Assembly: GCF_025630775.1 (NCBI RefSeq)
Contig: NZ_JAOSZE010000008.1
Coordinates: 1-64,000 of the forward strand
DNA length: 64,000 nt
DNA from: Actinoplanes sp. KI2
GTDB lineage: Bacteria > Actinomycetota > Actinomycetes > Mycobacteriales > Micromonosporaceae
Reading direction: 5' to 3'
In this document: in pieces, positions 36,174 through 44,808 of the stretch
Layout: each line of letters starts with the position of its first letter
Numbering within the stretch: the first letter of the stretch is position 1
The notes under the pieces: model-generated
The model's database searches: none
The model's input: the letters and a program-made list of their open reading frames with translations, nothing else
Told to the model about the DNA's origin: nothing
Program-made: the position numbers and the translations under genes

Positions 36174-36413
36174 GCGACTACCTTCGCGACCGTGCCTGAC
36201 ACGGCTCCGCCACGGCACTGACACGGGCACTGACACGGGGTCAACACCCGATCGGGCCATCGGCGCGATGGCCGAACGGGCCGGGTGCGATGTCATTACG
36301 GCCGCAATCCCCGAGCGACGATACGGCGCCGTTCAAACGCGTGCTGCGAAGATCGCGATCATGACTCTATGATCCTCCGGCTCGTCCCCCTCGAAGCGCG
36401 GAGGAACCCCTTC

Positions 36414-37952
36414 ATGTACCGCACCATCCGCCGGCGCCTGCTTGGCGTCGCCGCGGCGGCGACCGCCGCTGTCGCGATCACCACGCCTGCGTACGCGGCC
36501 GCGCCTCAGATCGTGGTGCTGCTCCCGGACGCGACGGTCGCCGCCGGCGCCAGCACCACGATCATGCCGCTGCTGTTCGCCGTGGACGAGGTCACGTTCA
36601 CCAACGCGAAGGCCACCTTCCAGCTCGGAGATGGCCTCGCCGGGGTTTCGCTCCGCCCGGCCGCCGGGGTCGACGGCTGCACGGCCGTCAGCCCGACGAC
36701 CGTCACCTGCGAGGTCGCGAACTCGCACGACGCCGTCGACCCGTTCGAAACGACCCTGCAGTTCGCCGCCGAGATCAGCGCGACCGCCGCCGCGCTCGGC
36801 GAGACCGGCAAGGTGACCTACACGCTCTCCGGCGACGGCATCCAGACGGTCACGAAGACCGTCGACGTGACCGTGGCCGAGGGTGTCGACCTCGCGGCCG
36901 GCCCGGACAAGACGATCTCCGTGAAGCCGGGCGCCGGGTTCGACGCCGGCCTGCAGGTGCACAACAACAGCGACTCCGTCGTGCACGGCGCGGCGGTCGT
37001 GTTCCTCACCGACTACCCGTTCGCCAGCACCCAGCAGTTCTCCAACTGCTTCTACGGCGACGGTCAGGTCACCGCCTGCACCTTCGACCAGGACCTGCAG
37101 CCGGGCGCCAGCTACCAGCTGGCCATGCCGTACCAGCTGCGCAAGGACACCGCCGCGCCCAGTGCCACGGGCGCCGTCTTCGAATGGCTGCCCGGCGGTG
37201 ACTGGGACGATCTGATCAAGTTCCTCGACGACAACGGCATCGACGGAGTGGGGACGCCGGGCAAGGGCGGCGCGATCGCCCTCCAGCCGACCCCGACGAG
37301 CCAGTCGCTCAAGCAGACCGACCCGAACTACGACAACAACTTCCAGGCGCTCGACGTCAACGTCACCGGCAAGCAGGGCGTCGACCTGGCCGCCGTCGGC
37401 GCGACCGCGACCGGCGCGGCCGGTACCACGGTCACCGTCCCGGTCGGCGTGAAGAACAACGGCCCGGCGACGCTGAACCGTACGGAGAGCGGCTTCGGCA
37501 TCGCCGCGCTGATCACCATCCCGGCCGGCGCCAGCGTCGCGTCGTTCCCCGAGGACGAGTGCTTCCTCAACACCCAGGACACCATCATCCATGGCGACCC
37601 GAAGGCGGTGCAGTACGCCTGCTTCACCGACGACGTCCTGCCGGCCGGTGACTCCGTCACCTGGAAGTTCGGTCTGAAGATCAACAAGGCCACCCCCGGC
37701 GCGACCGGTTCGGTCGCGCTCTACCCGACCTGCGAGTGTGAGTGGCCGGCCGACTCCAACAAGGCCAACGACACCGCGAAGATCGTGCTCAACCCGGCCG
37801 GCGCCGGCCAGCCGGGCGGCGGCAGTGGCGGCGGCCTGCCGATCACCGGCCCGCAGACCGCTCTGATCGGCGCGGCCGGCGTGGCCCTGCTGGCCGGCGG
37901 TGCGGCGTTCTTCGCGCTGAGCCGGCGGCGTCGGACCCGCTTCGAAGCCTGA
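36414..37952 (+). CDS. LPxTG-type sortase-anchored surface protein
   Basis: A 512-residue exported protein: signal peptide (RRLLGVAAAATAAVAITTP, cleaved after AYA), two or three DUF11-like beta modules (for instance GVDLAAGPDKTISVKPGAGF and GVDLAAVGATATGAAGTTVT, which begin alike), then a Gly-rich spacer, the sorting signal LPITG, a hydrophobic helix (ALIGAAGVALLAGGAAFFAL) and the tail SRRRRTRFEA. A sortase would link it to the cell wall. No sortase gene is in the window. GGAGG lies nine bases before ATG 36414. Confidence 0.88.
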   Translation: MYRTIRRRLLGVAAAATAAVAITTPAYAAAPQIVVLLPDATVAAGASTTIMPLLFAVDEVTFTNAKATFQLGDGLAGVSLRPAAGVDGCTAVSPTTVTCEVANSHDAVDPFETTLQFAAEISATAAALGETGKVTYTLSGDGIQTVTKTVDVTVAEGVDLAAGPDKTISVKPGAGFDAGLQVHNNSDSVVHGAAVVFLTDYPFASTQQFSNCFYGDGQVTACTFDQDLQPGASYQLAMPYQLRKDTAAPSATGAVFEWLPGGDWDDLIKFLDDNGIDGVGTPGKGGAIALQPTPTSQSLKQTDPNYDNNFQALDVNVTGKQGVDLAAVGATATGAAGTTVTVPVGVKNNGPATLNRTESGFGIAALITIPAGASVASFPEDECFLNTQDTIIHGDPKAVQYACFTDDVLPAGDSVTWKFGLKINKATPGATGSVALYPTCECEWPADSNKANDTAKIVLNPAGAGQPGGGSGGGLPITGPQTALIGAAGVALLAGGAAFFALSRRRRTRFEA

Positions 37953-37988
37953 TCAGAAGTCGGATCCGCTCCGAGGCCTGATCAGAAG
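37940..37988. repeat. 20-base direct repeat at the ends of two convergent genes
   Basis: Positions 37940-37959 and 37969-37988 match at 18 of 20 bases, with GCCTGATCAGAAG identical. The first copy contains the stop of the surface-protein gene, the second the stop of the convergent glycosyltransferase gene. A short tandem duplication has given both genes the same ending. Confidence 0.7.
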
Positions 37989-39139
37989 GTAGTGGGCGAA
38001 GCGGCCGGGACAGCTTGTCCCGGCCGCTTCGGCGTTTCCGCCTCGTGCGCGGCGAGGAACCCGGCGACCGACGCCGACCAGGGGAACGTCTCGGCCTGCG
38101 CCCGTGCCGCGGCCCGACGCTCGGCCGGCGGGCGGCGCAGAACCTCCTGGATCGCCGCCGCGTAGGCCGGCCCTTCGCCGCCGGCCGCGAGACCGGCCGA
38201 GCCGATCACCTCGGGCAGTGCACTCTGCGAGCTGACCACCACCGGCGTGCCGCTGGCCAGGGTCTCCAGCGCGGCCAGGCCGAACGTCTCGACCGGGCCG
38301 GGCGCGATCGCCACGTCCACGCTGGCCTGCAGCGTAGCCAGCTCGATCGGGTCGCTGACGTGGCCCAGGAAGCGCACCGGCAGGCCTCGGTCGGCGGCCT
38401 CCTCCTGCAGCGCTTGGCGCAGCGGACCGGCACCGGCCACGACGAGCACCGCGCGTACGCCCAAGGCACGCAAGCCCTCGACGGCCGCAAGCGAACGTCG
38501 GGGTTTCTTCTCCGGCGAAAGCCGGCCGCAGTGCAGTAGCAGCACGTCGTCCGGGGCGGCCCAGCGGGCGCGCATCGCCGGATCGTGCCGGGCGGGCGAG
38601 AACCGCTCGAGATCGACGCCGAGCGGCACCCGGATCACGTTCGGCACGCCGATGCGCTCGAACTCGTTCGCCGCCCACTGCGTGGTGCAGACGATCTTGT
38701 CGTGGTCCCGCGCGGTGCGCCGGTTGAGCAGGTCGCTCACCCGCCGGCCGGAGGCCGGACCGAAGAGGCGGAGCAGGCCGTCCAGGCTCTCGTGCGAGAC
38801 CATCATGGACGGCACGCCCGCGCGACGCGCCCAGCGGCCGAGCCAGCGCAGCGTGGTGCGGTCGGAGACCTCGATCCGGTCCGGCTTGATCTTCTGCAGC
38901 GTCTGTGCGACCTGGCGTCGATCCAGCAGCACCCGGTAGCCGCCGACGAAGGGCACCAGCGGCCCGGGCAGCGTGATGACCCGCCCCTGTTCGGTGGGCA
39001 GATCGGAGAACTCCGAACCGGGGACGATCAGCACCGCCTCGTGGCCGGCCGCCTGGTAGCCGGCGCCCAAATGCCGTAAGGCCGTCTTCAGCCCACCCGA
39101 CCTGGGTGCCACGAAGTTGGCAACCCGGACAATCCTCAC
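37982..39139 (-). CDS. GT4-type glycosyltransferase (likely mannosyltransferase)
   Basis: A 385-residue GT-B enzyme. N-terminal domain: RSGGLKTALRHLGAGYQAAG (nucleotide-sugar glycine loop), PDRIEVSDRTTLRWLGRWAR. C-terminal domain: LLHCGRLSPEKKPRRSL, VVAGAGPLRQAL and the EX7E region VETFGLAALETLASGTPVVV. This is GT family 4. Its GTG start (39139) overlaps the stop of the preceding, related glycosyltransferase by four bases, so both are translated together. In actinomycetes such pairs act on phosphatidylinositol mannosides or other cell-envelope glycolipids, using GDP-mannose; that substrate assignment is inference. The last codons hold a terminator hairpin. Confidence 0.85.
   Translation of the reverse strand: MRIVRVANFVAPRSGGLKTALRHLGAGYQAAGHEAVLIVPGSEFSDLPTEQGRVITLPGPLVPFVGGYRVLLDRRQVAQTLQKIKPDRIEVSDRTTLRWLGRWARRAGVPSMMVSHESLDGLLRLFGPASGRRVSDLLNRRTARDHDKIVCTTQWAANEFERIGVPNVIRVPLGVDLERFSPARHDPAMRARWAAPDDVLLLHCGRLSPEKKPRRSLAAVEGLRALGVRAVLVVAGAGPLRQALQEEAADRGLPVRFLGHVSDPIELATLQASVDVAIAPGPVETFGLAALETLASGTPVVVSSQSALPEVIGSAGLAAGGEGPAYAAAIQEVLRRPPAERRAAARAQAETFPWSASVAGFLAAHEAETPKRPGQAVPAASPTTF
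37998..38030. terminator. bidirectional terminator inside the glycosyltransferase 3' end
   Basis: A perfect 15-base stem, GAAGCGGCCGGGACA (37998-38012) and TGTCCCGGCCGCTTC (38016-38030), with a three-base loop. It lies wholly within the last codons of the minus-strand glycosyltransferase and 46 bases past the surface-protein stop. Confidence 0.8.
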
Positions 39140-40269
39140 GCCGCCACCGCCATCGCATCGGAACCGCATACAGCCCGATAATGCCCGATAAGTTCGTCGC
39201 CGACCGCCGACCAGCTGCGCCCCTCGATCGCTTTTCGCCCGGCCGTGCCGAAAACGGCCCGTTTCGAGGGATCGGCGGCGAGATCGGCGACGGCCGCGGT
39301 GAACCCGGCGGCCTCGAACGGCGGCACGAGGTAGCCGGTCCGGCCGTCCTGTACGAGATCCATCGGGCCGCCCGCCCGCGGCGCCACCACCGGCAGGCCG
39401 CTGGCCATCGCCTCCTGCACCGCCTGGCCGAACGTCTCGTACGGTCCGGTGTGGGCGAAGATGTCGAGGCTGGCGTAGACGGTCGCCAGCTCCAGGCCCT
39501 TGCGCACGCCCAGGAAGGTGGCCCGCGGCAGCGCCTTGTGCAGCGCCGGCCCGGCCGGCCCGTCGCCCACGATCACCAGCCGTACGCCGGGCAGGCGGCT
39601 CACCTCGGCGAGGAGGTCGATCTGCTTCTCCACCGCCAGCCGGCCGACGAAGCCGACCACCACCTCGTCGTTCGGCGCCAGGAGCGCGCGCATGCCCGCG
39701 GTGCGCCGGCCGGGGTGGAACTGCACGTCATCTACGCCGCGCCGCCACAGATGGATGCGCTCCACGCCGTGCGCGCGCAGCGCCGCGACCGACTCCGTGG
39801 AGGGCACCAGCGTGCGCGCCGCCGCGTTGTGCAGCCGGCGGATCCAGCGCCAGGCCGCGCCCTCGGTCATCCCCACCTTGTAGGCGCGGGCGTAGGCGGC
39901 GACATCGGTCTGGTAGACGGCGACGGCGGGCAGCTTCAGCGACTTGGCGCCGGACATGCCCCAGGCGCCGAGCACGAACGGGCTGGCCAGATGCACGACC
40001 TCGGCGCCGTGTTCGCGTAGCGCGCCGGTGACGGTGGGGGTGGGCAGCCCGAGCCGGATCTGCGGATAGCCCGGCATCGGCAACGAAGCGATCCGCACCA
40101 CGGGATAGGGCATGTCGACCCGGACGTCACGGACCGCCGGCGGCGGCTGCGGGGCGATCACCATCGGCTGGTGCCCGCGACGCCGCAGATGTTCGGCCGC
40201 TCGCACCACCGAGTGCGCGACCCCGTTGACATCCGGCAGGAAGGACTCGGTGACCAGAGCGACTCGCAT
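39136..40269 (-). CDS. GDP-mannose-dependent alpha-mannosyltransferase, MgtA-like
   Basis: A 377-residue GT4 enzyme beginning RVALVTESFLPDVNGVAHSV, the typical start of MgtA/PimB-type mannosyltransferases. Further motifs: YPQIRLGLPTP, VYQTDVAAYARAY, the donor-site lysine region FVGRLAVEKQIDLLAEV and the EX7E motif YETFGQAVQEAMASGLPVVAPRAGGP. It would add mannose to a lipid acceptor at the inner face of the membrane in envelope glycolipid synthesis. It is the first gene of a two-gene unit with the glycosyltransferase downstream. The exact acceptor is not deducible. Confidence 0.85.
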   Translation of the reverse strand: MRVALVTESFLPDVNGVAHSVVRAAEHLRRRGHQPMVIAPQPPPAVRDVRVDMPYPVVRIASLPMPGYPQIRLGLPTPTVTGALREHGAEVVHLASPFVLGAWGMSGAKSLKLPAVAVYQTDVAAYARAYKVGMTEGAAWRWIRRLHNAAARTLVPSTESVAALRAHGVERIHLWRRGVDDVQFHPGRRTAGMRALLAPNDEVVVGFVGRLAVEKQIDLLAEVSRLPGVRLVIVGDGPAGPALHKALPRATFLGVRKGLELATVYASLDIFAHTGPYETFGQAVQEAMASGLPVVAPRAGGPMDLVQDGRTGYLVPPFEAAGFTAAVADLAADPSKRAVFGTAGRKAIEGRSWSAVGDELIGHYRAVCGSDAMAVAA

Positions 40270-40433
40270 ACGGTCACGATGAGTGCCGTCGATGTCCGAG
40301 CCGCAAACTTCAAACAGCTTTTTCGAGTACGGGTTTTGCCAAGTCCCGCCTCTTCCACGCGACCTCGGCGTCGGGTCACGGCCGCAGCGCGACTCTCGCG
40401 TTATTGCATGGTGCCGGCTTTGTCGGGTCGCCC

Positions 40434-41108
40434 CTACGGCAGAGTCGCCGCGTAGGTGCGGAACTTCTCGACCGCTTTGCCGGTGACCGCCTGGCCGTGG
40501 CCGAAGACGGCGTACTCGAAGTCGTGCGAGGCCAGCTTCGCGACGCTGCGGTCGAGCTCGGCCAGGTCGACGGCGGCCGCGCGCGGCGCGCTGCTCACTG
40601 CGCCCTTGCGGCCGGCCGCGGCGTCCCCGGCGAACAGCACGCCGCCGTCGCGGTCGAGCAGGTAGGAGACGTGACCGCGGGTGTGCCCGGGGGTGTGCAC
40701 GGCGGTGAAGCCGGGCAGCGGCTCGGAGCCGTCCCCGCTGATCACCTGATCGATCTTGGTGGGCTCGGCCGACATGAACCGCGACACCAGCCGCACCATC
40801 CGGCTGGTGATCTCGGGCCGGATCGCGCCGCTGATCACCGGGGCGTCGGCGGCGTGCGCGAAGACCCGGGCGCCCGAGCGGGTGCGCAGGTCGGCGACGT
40901 TCCCGGTGTGGTCGAAGTGGTGGTGGGTGAGCAGGATCGAGCGGACCTCGCCGATCGACTTGTGGATGCTCTGCAGCGCCTTCTCGATGCGGGCCGAGCG
41001 CCGGGGCAGGCCGGTGTCGACCAGCACCACGCCGTCGTCGGTGACCACCAGGTGCATGTTGACGAAACCGAGGCTCAGCTCGAAGACGCCGTCGACCACT
41101 TCTCGCAC
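40434..41108 (-). CDS. metallo-beta-lactamase-fold hydrolase
   Basis: A 224-residue protein with the full metal-binding set: LLTHHHFDHTGNV (HxHxDH), HTPGHTRGHVSYL (third His), FAGDAA (bridging Asp) and VFGHGQ (last His). This places it with glyoxalase II-like and other small MBL hydrolases. The substrate is unknown. The minus strand has CATAAT about eight bases before the GTG start at 41108, so it is probably leaderless. It is separated from the glycosyltransferases by 164 bases with no clear feature. Confidence 0.88.
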   Translation of the reverse strand: MREVVDGVFELSLGFVNMHLVVTDDGVVLVDTGLPRRSARIEKALQSIHKSIGEVRSILLTHHHFDHTGNVADLRTRSGARVFAHAADAPVISGAIRPEITSRMVRLVSRFMSAEPTKIDQVISGDGSEPLPGFTAVHTPGHTRGHVSYLLDRDGGVLFAGDAAAGRKGAVSSAPRAAAVDLAELDRSVAKLASHDFEYAVFGHGQAVTGKAVEKFRTYAATLP

Positions 41109-41258
41109 GGGGTAATTATGCCGTCCTTATGATTTTGGCGAGCCGCTCAGGGGTCGGCCAGTGCACGTCGTGCGCCCAGCCCAGCCGGCCCGGGCGGGTG
41201 CCGGACCGCCTACCGGCGAACCCGCGCGAGCCATCCCGTGAATCGACGGGTTGTGCGA

Positions 41259-41792
41259 TCAGGCGGTGGCGGCGGTCTTCGCGTCCTGCTCGATCTCGCC
41301 GGTGTCGGCCTTGAGCTCCTTGGCCTCGAGCTTTTCGGCGCGGCGCATGGCCCGCTCGACCTTCGCGCCGATGTCCGAGACGGCGACCACGACGAGGCCG
41401 GCCTGGCCGGTGTCGAGGTATTCGCCCAGCTCCTTGAGGTCGTGCCGGCTCATCCCGGCCGCGGCGTGGCCCGCCACGGCGCCCAGGATCGCGCCGCCGC
41501 CGGCGGTCGCGGCCAGCAGGCCGCCACCGATCGCGGCGAACGGGAACAGCGCCACCACCAGGCCGGTGGCCAGGCCCACCCCGCCGCCGAGCACCCCACC
41601 GACCCGGGTCGGCGTCTCGTGCTTCTTGACGATCTTGGTCTTGCCGCCCTCGCGGCGCTCCAGGACGGCCGCGTCATAGGCGTCGATCAGGCCGGCCTCG
41701 CGGTGCAGTTCCTTGACGAGGTCGTAGTCCGCCTCGGCGTCGGCCACGCTGGGGTACACCCCGACGTAGACCATGAAGGTGTCGAAAGCCAT
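41259..41792 (-). CDS. DUF1269 family protein with glycine-zipper membrane segment
   Basis: A 177-residue protein typical of the actinobacterial DUF1269 family. A ferredoxin-like first part (TFMVYVGVYPSVADAEADYD) is followed by a Gly/Ala-rich hairpin (VGGVLGGGVGLATGLVVALF, then GGGLLAATAGGGAILGAVAG), and then a second alpha/beta part with AGLVVVAVSD. The C-terminus is a charged coil. It is thought to associate with membranes; function unknown, often listed among stress-related genes. GGGAGG lies eight bases before ATG 41792. Confidence 0.85.
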   Translation of the reverse strand: MAFDTFMVYVGVYPSVADAEADYDLVKELHREAGLIDAYDAAVLERREGGKTKIVKKHETPTRVGGVLGGGVGLATGLVVALFPFAAIGGGLLAATAGGGAILGAVAGHAAAGMSRHDLKELGEYLDTGQAGLVVVAVSDIGAKVERAMRRAEKLEAKELKADTGEIEQDAKTAATA

Positions 41793-41886
41793 CGTGGCGC
41801 CTCCCTCGAGCGGTGCCGTGCAGTGCGATGTCGTGCCCCTAGCCTGTCGTGGGGCCGCCCGGCGTCGCCTCATCCGCGAGAGGTGA

Positions 41887-42360
41887 CTACTCGCCGGCCT
41901 CGAGGCGCCGAAGGAGGGCGGCACTGATCGTGGCCCACTCGCGGACCTGGTCCGGGGTGAGAGTGTCGAAGATGAGCCGGTGGACGAGCTCGACGTGCGC
42001 GGGCGCGGCCGCCTCGATCGCCGCGCGGCCGGTCGGGGTGAGCACCACGTACGCCCCTCGGCGGTCCGCCTCGCACTCCTGTTTTGCCACCAAGCCTCGG
42101 GCGGCGAGCCGGGCGACCTGCTTGGAGACCCGGCTCTTGTCCCACTGCAGGCCGTCACCCAGCTCGAAGGCGCGCAGCCGCCCGTCGGGCACGTCGGTCA
42201 GGTGCACGAGCACGTCGTAGTCGGAGAGCGTGAGCCCCGATGTCTGCTGCAGCTCGCGGTTGAGTTTCGCGGAGAGCCGGGCATGCAGATCGAGGAACCC
42301 GCGCCACGCACGTTGCTGGGTGGCGTCGAGCCAGCGTACGTCGGTCGTCACTTCTCGCAT
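41887..42360 (-). CDS. MarR-family transcriptional regulator
   Basis: A 157-residue winged-helix protein: LDLHARLSAKLNRELQQTSG, LSDYDVLVHLTDVPDG, recognition helix region LGDGLQWDKSRVSKQVARLA and wing ECEADRRGAYVVLTPTGRAA. MarR proteins bind palindromes as dimers and are released by phenolic or electrophilic ligands or by thiol oxidation. It has one Cys (QECEAD) at the base of the wing. It is divergent from the DinB/glyoxalase operon, and the perfect 24-base palindrome between them is the obvious operator, so it likely represses both units. Confidence 0.9.
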   Translation of the reverse strand: MREVTTDVRWLDATQQRAWRGFLDLHARLSAKLNRELQQTSGLTLSDYDVLVHLTDVPDGRLRAFELGDGLQWDKSRVSKQVARLAARGLVAKQECEADRRGAYVVLTPTGRAAIEAAAPAHVELVHRLIFDTLTPDQVREWATISAALLRRLEAGE

Positions 42361-42374
42361 GGTACGGGCGGCGG

Positions 42375-42423
42375 TTGACGTGCCCGGGGCATCGGAGTTA
42401 AGTGGTTGCCACGGCAACCACTT
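42375..42423 (+). promoter_or_regulatory. promoter with MarR operator palindrome
   Basis: TTGACG (42375-42380), a 17-base spacer and TTAAGT (42398-42403) form a promoter for the plus-strand operon. Overlapping the -10, 42400-42423 is a perfect palindrome of two 11-base arms, AAGTGGTTGCC and GGCAACCACTT, around AC. Bound repressor would cover the -10 of the operon and lie 40 bases before the marR start. Confidence 0.85.
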
Positions 42424-42457
42424 TCGCTCCAACGAACCTCTGTACGGGAGGGTTCCG

Positions 42458-43276
42458 ATGAGTGCGTGGAACTTCATGAGCTACGAGAGCAAAGCCAACC
42501 TCCTCGAAGCGGTACGCCGGGAGTCGGCCGGCATGTTCGCCCTCGCCGAGGAGTCGGAGACCTGGATGGCGCCGACCGGTGCCGGCGACTGGCAGGTGCG
42601 CGACGTGTTCGGGCACCTGATCGACACCACCGAGACCTACTTCGTGGGCTTCGACGCGGCCCGCAAGGGCACGAGTCCCCCCGACTCGGCGCCGCTGCGC
42701 GACATGGCGACGCATGTCGACCGCGGCGCACGGCAGTTCCGGACGCTGGAACGCAAGGAGGCGCTGGACCGCCTCGCGACCGCGCTGGACCGGATGCTCG
42801 GCATCACCGAGAACCTGTCCGAGCAGGAGTGGTCCGGACTGCTGGTCCCGCACAAGTACATGGGTCCGCTGCCGGCCTTCTTCTACCCGGTCTTCCAACT
42901 GGTCGACTACGCGGTGCACAGCTGGGACATCCGGCAGGGCATCGGACGGCCGCACGCGTTGGAGGCCCAGTCGGCCGACCTCCTCGTCCCGCTGTGCTTC
43001 GTGCTCTGGTCGGCGACCCCGCTCACCGGGCCGGAAGCCCGGCCGATCGAGCTCGGCATCCGGATCACCTCGGGCGCGAACGCCGGCGACACCCGGGTCG
43101 CGATCGGCCCGTCGGGCGCCGCCACCACCCCCGGCCCGCTCGACGGCCTGTCTTGCATAATCGAGTTCGACCCGGGCAGCTTTGTCCTCACCGCGTACGG
43201 CCGCACGAACGCCGGAACCGCGCGCGGCGACCGGGACCTGGCACACCAGTTCCTCGGCGGATTCTTCCGAATCTAG
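42458..43276 (+). CDS. DinB-fold, mycothiol-dependent-type (MDMPI-like) protein
   Basis: A 272-residue protein. The first ~180 residues form a DinB/MDMPI four-helix bundle: LLEAVRRESAGMFALAEESE, DWQVRDVFGHLIDTTETY (metal His) and QLVDYAVHSWDIRQGIGRPH (two more candidate metal ligands). The C-terminal part is an SCP2-like beta domain typical of mycothiol-dependent maleylpyruvate isomerase relatives. Such enzymes use the actinobacterial thiol mycothiol to open or conjugate reactive molecules. The gene is under the MarR operator and is followed after 11 bases by a glyoxalase-fold gene, which suggests detoxification of an electrophile. GGGAGG lies seven bases before ATG 42458. Confidence 0.8.
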   Translation: MSAWNFMSYESKANLLEAVRRESAGMFALAEESETWMAPTGAGDWQVRDVFGHLIDTTETYFVGFDAARKGTSPPDSAPLRDMATHVDRGARQFRTLERKEALDRLATALDRMLGITENLSEQEWSGLLVPHKYMGPLPAFFYPVFQLVDYAVHSWDIRQGIGRPHALEAQSADLLVPLCFVLWSATPLTGPEARPIELGIRITSGANAGDTRVAIGPSGAATTPGPLDGLSCIIEFDPGSFVLTAYGRTNAGTARGDRDLAHQFLGGFFRI

Positions 43277-43287
43277 GGAGGCAGCCC

Positions 43288-43782
43288 ATGACGATCGACC
43301 GCGAGGCCATCGCCGCCGAACGCGACCGGATCAGAAACGACTACCTCCGTGAGGCGCCCGACCGGCCGCCGTCGAGCGCCCGTGGCCTGCACCATTTCGC
43401 GCTGATCTGCGCCGACGTCCGGCGGACCATCGAGTTCTACCAGAACGTGCTCGAGTTCCCGCTGACCGAGATCTTCGAGAACCGCGACTATCCCGGCTCC
43501 AACCACTTCTTCTTCGACATCGGCAACGGCAACCTGCTGGCCTTCTTCGACCTGCCCGGCCTGGACCTGGGCCCGTACGCGGAAGTCCTGGGCGGCCTGC
43601 ACCACCTGGCCATCTCGGTCACGCCCGACCGGTGGCGGCACCTACGTTCCAACCTGGACGCCGCCGGCATTCCCTACGACGTGGAGAGCGGCACCTCGAT
43701 CTACTTCCGCGACCCCGACGGCGCCCGGCTGGAACTGCTGGCCGACCCGCTCGGCGAGATGTACGGCGCCAAGGTGCTGTAA
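43288..43782 (+). CDS. VOC-family (glyoxalase/dioxygenase-fold) protein
   Basis: A 164-residue protein with the two beta-alpha-beta units of the vicinal oxygen chelate fold. Likely metal ligands are the His of GLHHFALICAD, the His of GGLHHLAISVTPD and the Glu of DPDGARLELLADP. A 30-residue helical leader precedes the fold. Pairing with a mycothiol-dependent-type gene and a MarR repressor resembles the quinone/electrophile-response systems (MhqR-type) of other bacteria, so glyoxalase or ring-cleaving dioxygenase activity on a reactive carbonyl or quinone is a fair inference. AGGGAGG lies before ATG 43288. Confidence 0.85.
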   Translation: MTIDREAIAAERDRIRNDYLREAPDRPPSSARGLHHFALICADVRRTIEFYQNVLEFPLTEIFENRDYPGSNHFFFDIGNGNLLAFFDLPGLDLGPYAEVLGGLHHLAISVTPDRWRHLRSNLDAAGIPYDVESGTSIYFRDPDGARLELLADPLGEMYGAKVL

Positions 43783-43848
43783 CCCCCGACGTTCACCGCA
43801 ATCGGAACTACAGTCCGAGGAGGGGATGGCTCGGAGGAGGTGGGCTGG

Positions 43849-44772
43849 GTGCCCAAGTCGGAGCGGTTCGATCGGCTGCCGAAGGCGACCTACGAGGCGG
43901 AGCTGTTCCGCCTTCAGGGCGAACTCGTGAAGCTTCAGGAATGGGTGAAGGTGGAGGGCGCCCGGATCGTCGTCGTCTTCGAAGGGCGGGACGCGGCCGG
44001 CAAGGGAAGCACCATCAAGCGGGTCGCCGAGTATCTCAATCCCCGCCTCGCCCGTATCGCCGCGTTGCCCGCGCCCACCGAACGCGAGCGCGGGCAATGG
44101 TATTTCCAGCGCTACGTCGAGCACTTCCCCTCCGCGGGGGAGATCGTGCTGTTCGATCGAAGCTGGTACAACCGGGCCGGCGTCGAACGGGTGATGGGCT
44201 TCTGCAGCAAGGAAGAGTACATGCGCTTCCTGCACCAATGCCCGATCTTCGAGCGGCTCCTGACCGAGGACGGGATCCTGCTTCGCAAGTACTGGTTCTC
44301 GGTCAGCGATCACGAGCAGGAGGAGCGGTTCCGTTCCCGCCTGCAAGATCCGATGCGGCGCTGGAAGCTGTCGCCGATGGACCTCGAGTCGATCAGCCGG
44401 TGGGAGGACTACTCCCGGGCCAAGGACGAGATGTTCATGCACACCGACATCCCCGAGGCACCCTGGTACGTCGTCGAGAGCGAGGACAAGCGGCGGGCAC
44501 GGATCAACATGATCGCCCATCTGATCTCGACGATTCCCTACTACGAGGTGCAACGCGTGCCGCTGGAGCTGCCGCCCCGGCCACCGTCGAGCGGCTATCA
44601 GCGCACCCCGCGCGAGATGCAGACGTTCGTACCGGACCATGCCGCGGCGCTGCCGGCCCGGCCGCCGGCCACGGAGTCCTCGGCGAAGGCCAAGTCCCCG
44701 GCTCGGCCGGGGGGCAAACAGGCCGGCAAGCGGCGTCCGAAAGCGGATCGTTCCTCCGCCGGCCGCACCTGA
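43849..44772 (+). CDS. ppk2: polyphosphate kinase 2 (PPK2)
   Basis: A 307-residue enzyme of the single-domain PPK2 class. Walker A is IVVVFEGRDAAGKGSTIKRV, the Walker B/lid region is IVLFDRSWYNRAGVERVMGF, and other family blocks are REQWYFQR-like RGQWYFQRYVEHFP and SRWEDYSRAKDEMF. It transfers phosphate between polyphosphate and nucleotides (NDP/NTP, direction unknown). The C-terminal 50 residues are a Lys/Arg/Pro/Ala-rich tail beyond the catalytic domain, possibly for polyphosphate or DNA contact. GTG 43849 is preferred, eight bases after GGAGGAGG; GTG 43840 lies too close to it. Confidence 0.9.
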   Translation: MPKSERFDRLPKATYEAELFRLQGELVKLQEWVKVEGARIVVVFEGRDAAGKGSTIKRVAEYLNPRLARIAALPAPTERERGQWYFQRYVEHFPSAGEIVLFDRSWYNRAGVERVMGFCSKEEYMRFLHQCPIFERLLTEDGILLRKYWFSVSDHEQEERFRSRLQDPMRRWKLSPMDLESISRWEDYSRAKDEMFMHTDIPEAPWYVVESEDKRRARINMIAHLISTIPYYEVQRVPLELPPRPPSSGYQRTPREMQTFVPDHAAALPARPPATESSAKAKSPARPGGKQAGKRRPKADRSSAGRT

Positions 44773-44808
44773 CACTGTGGTCGGTGCCCTCATTGGTGCT
44801 CCCCGGGG

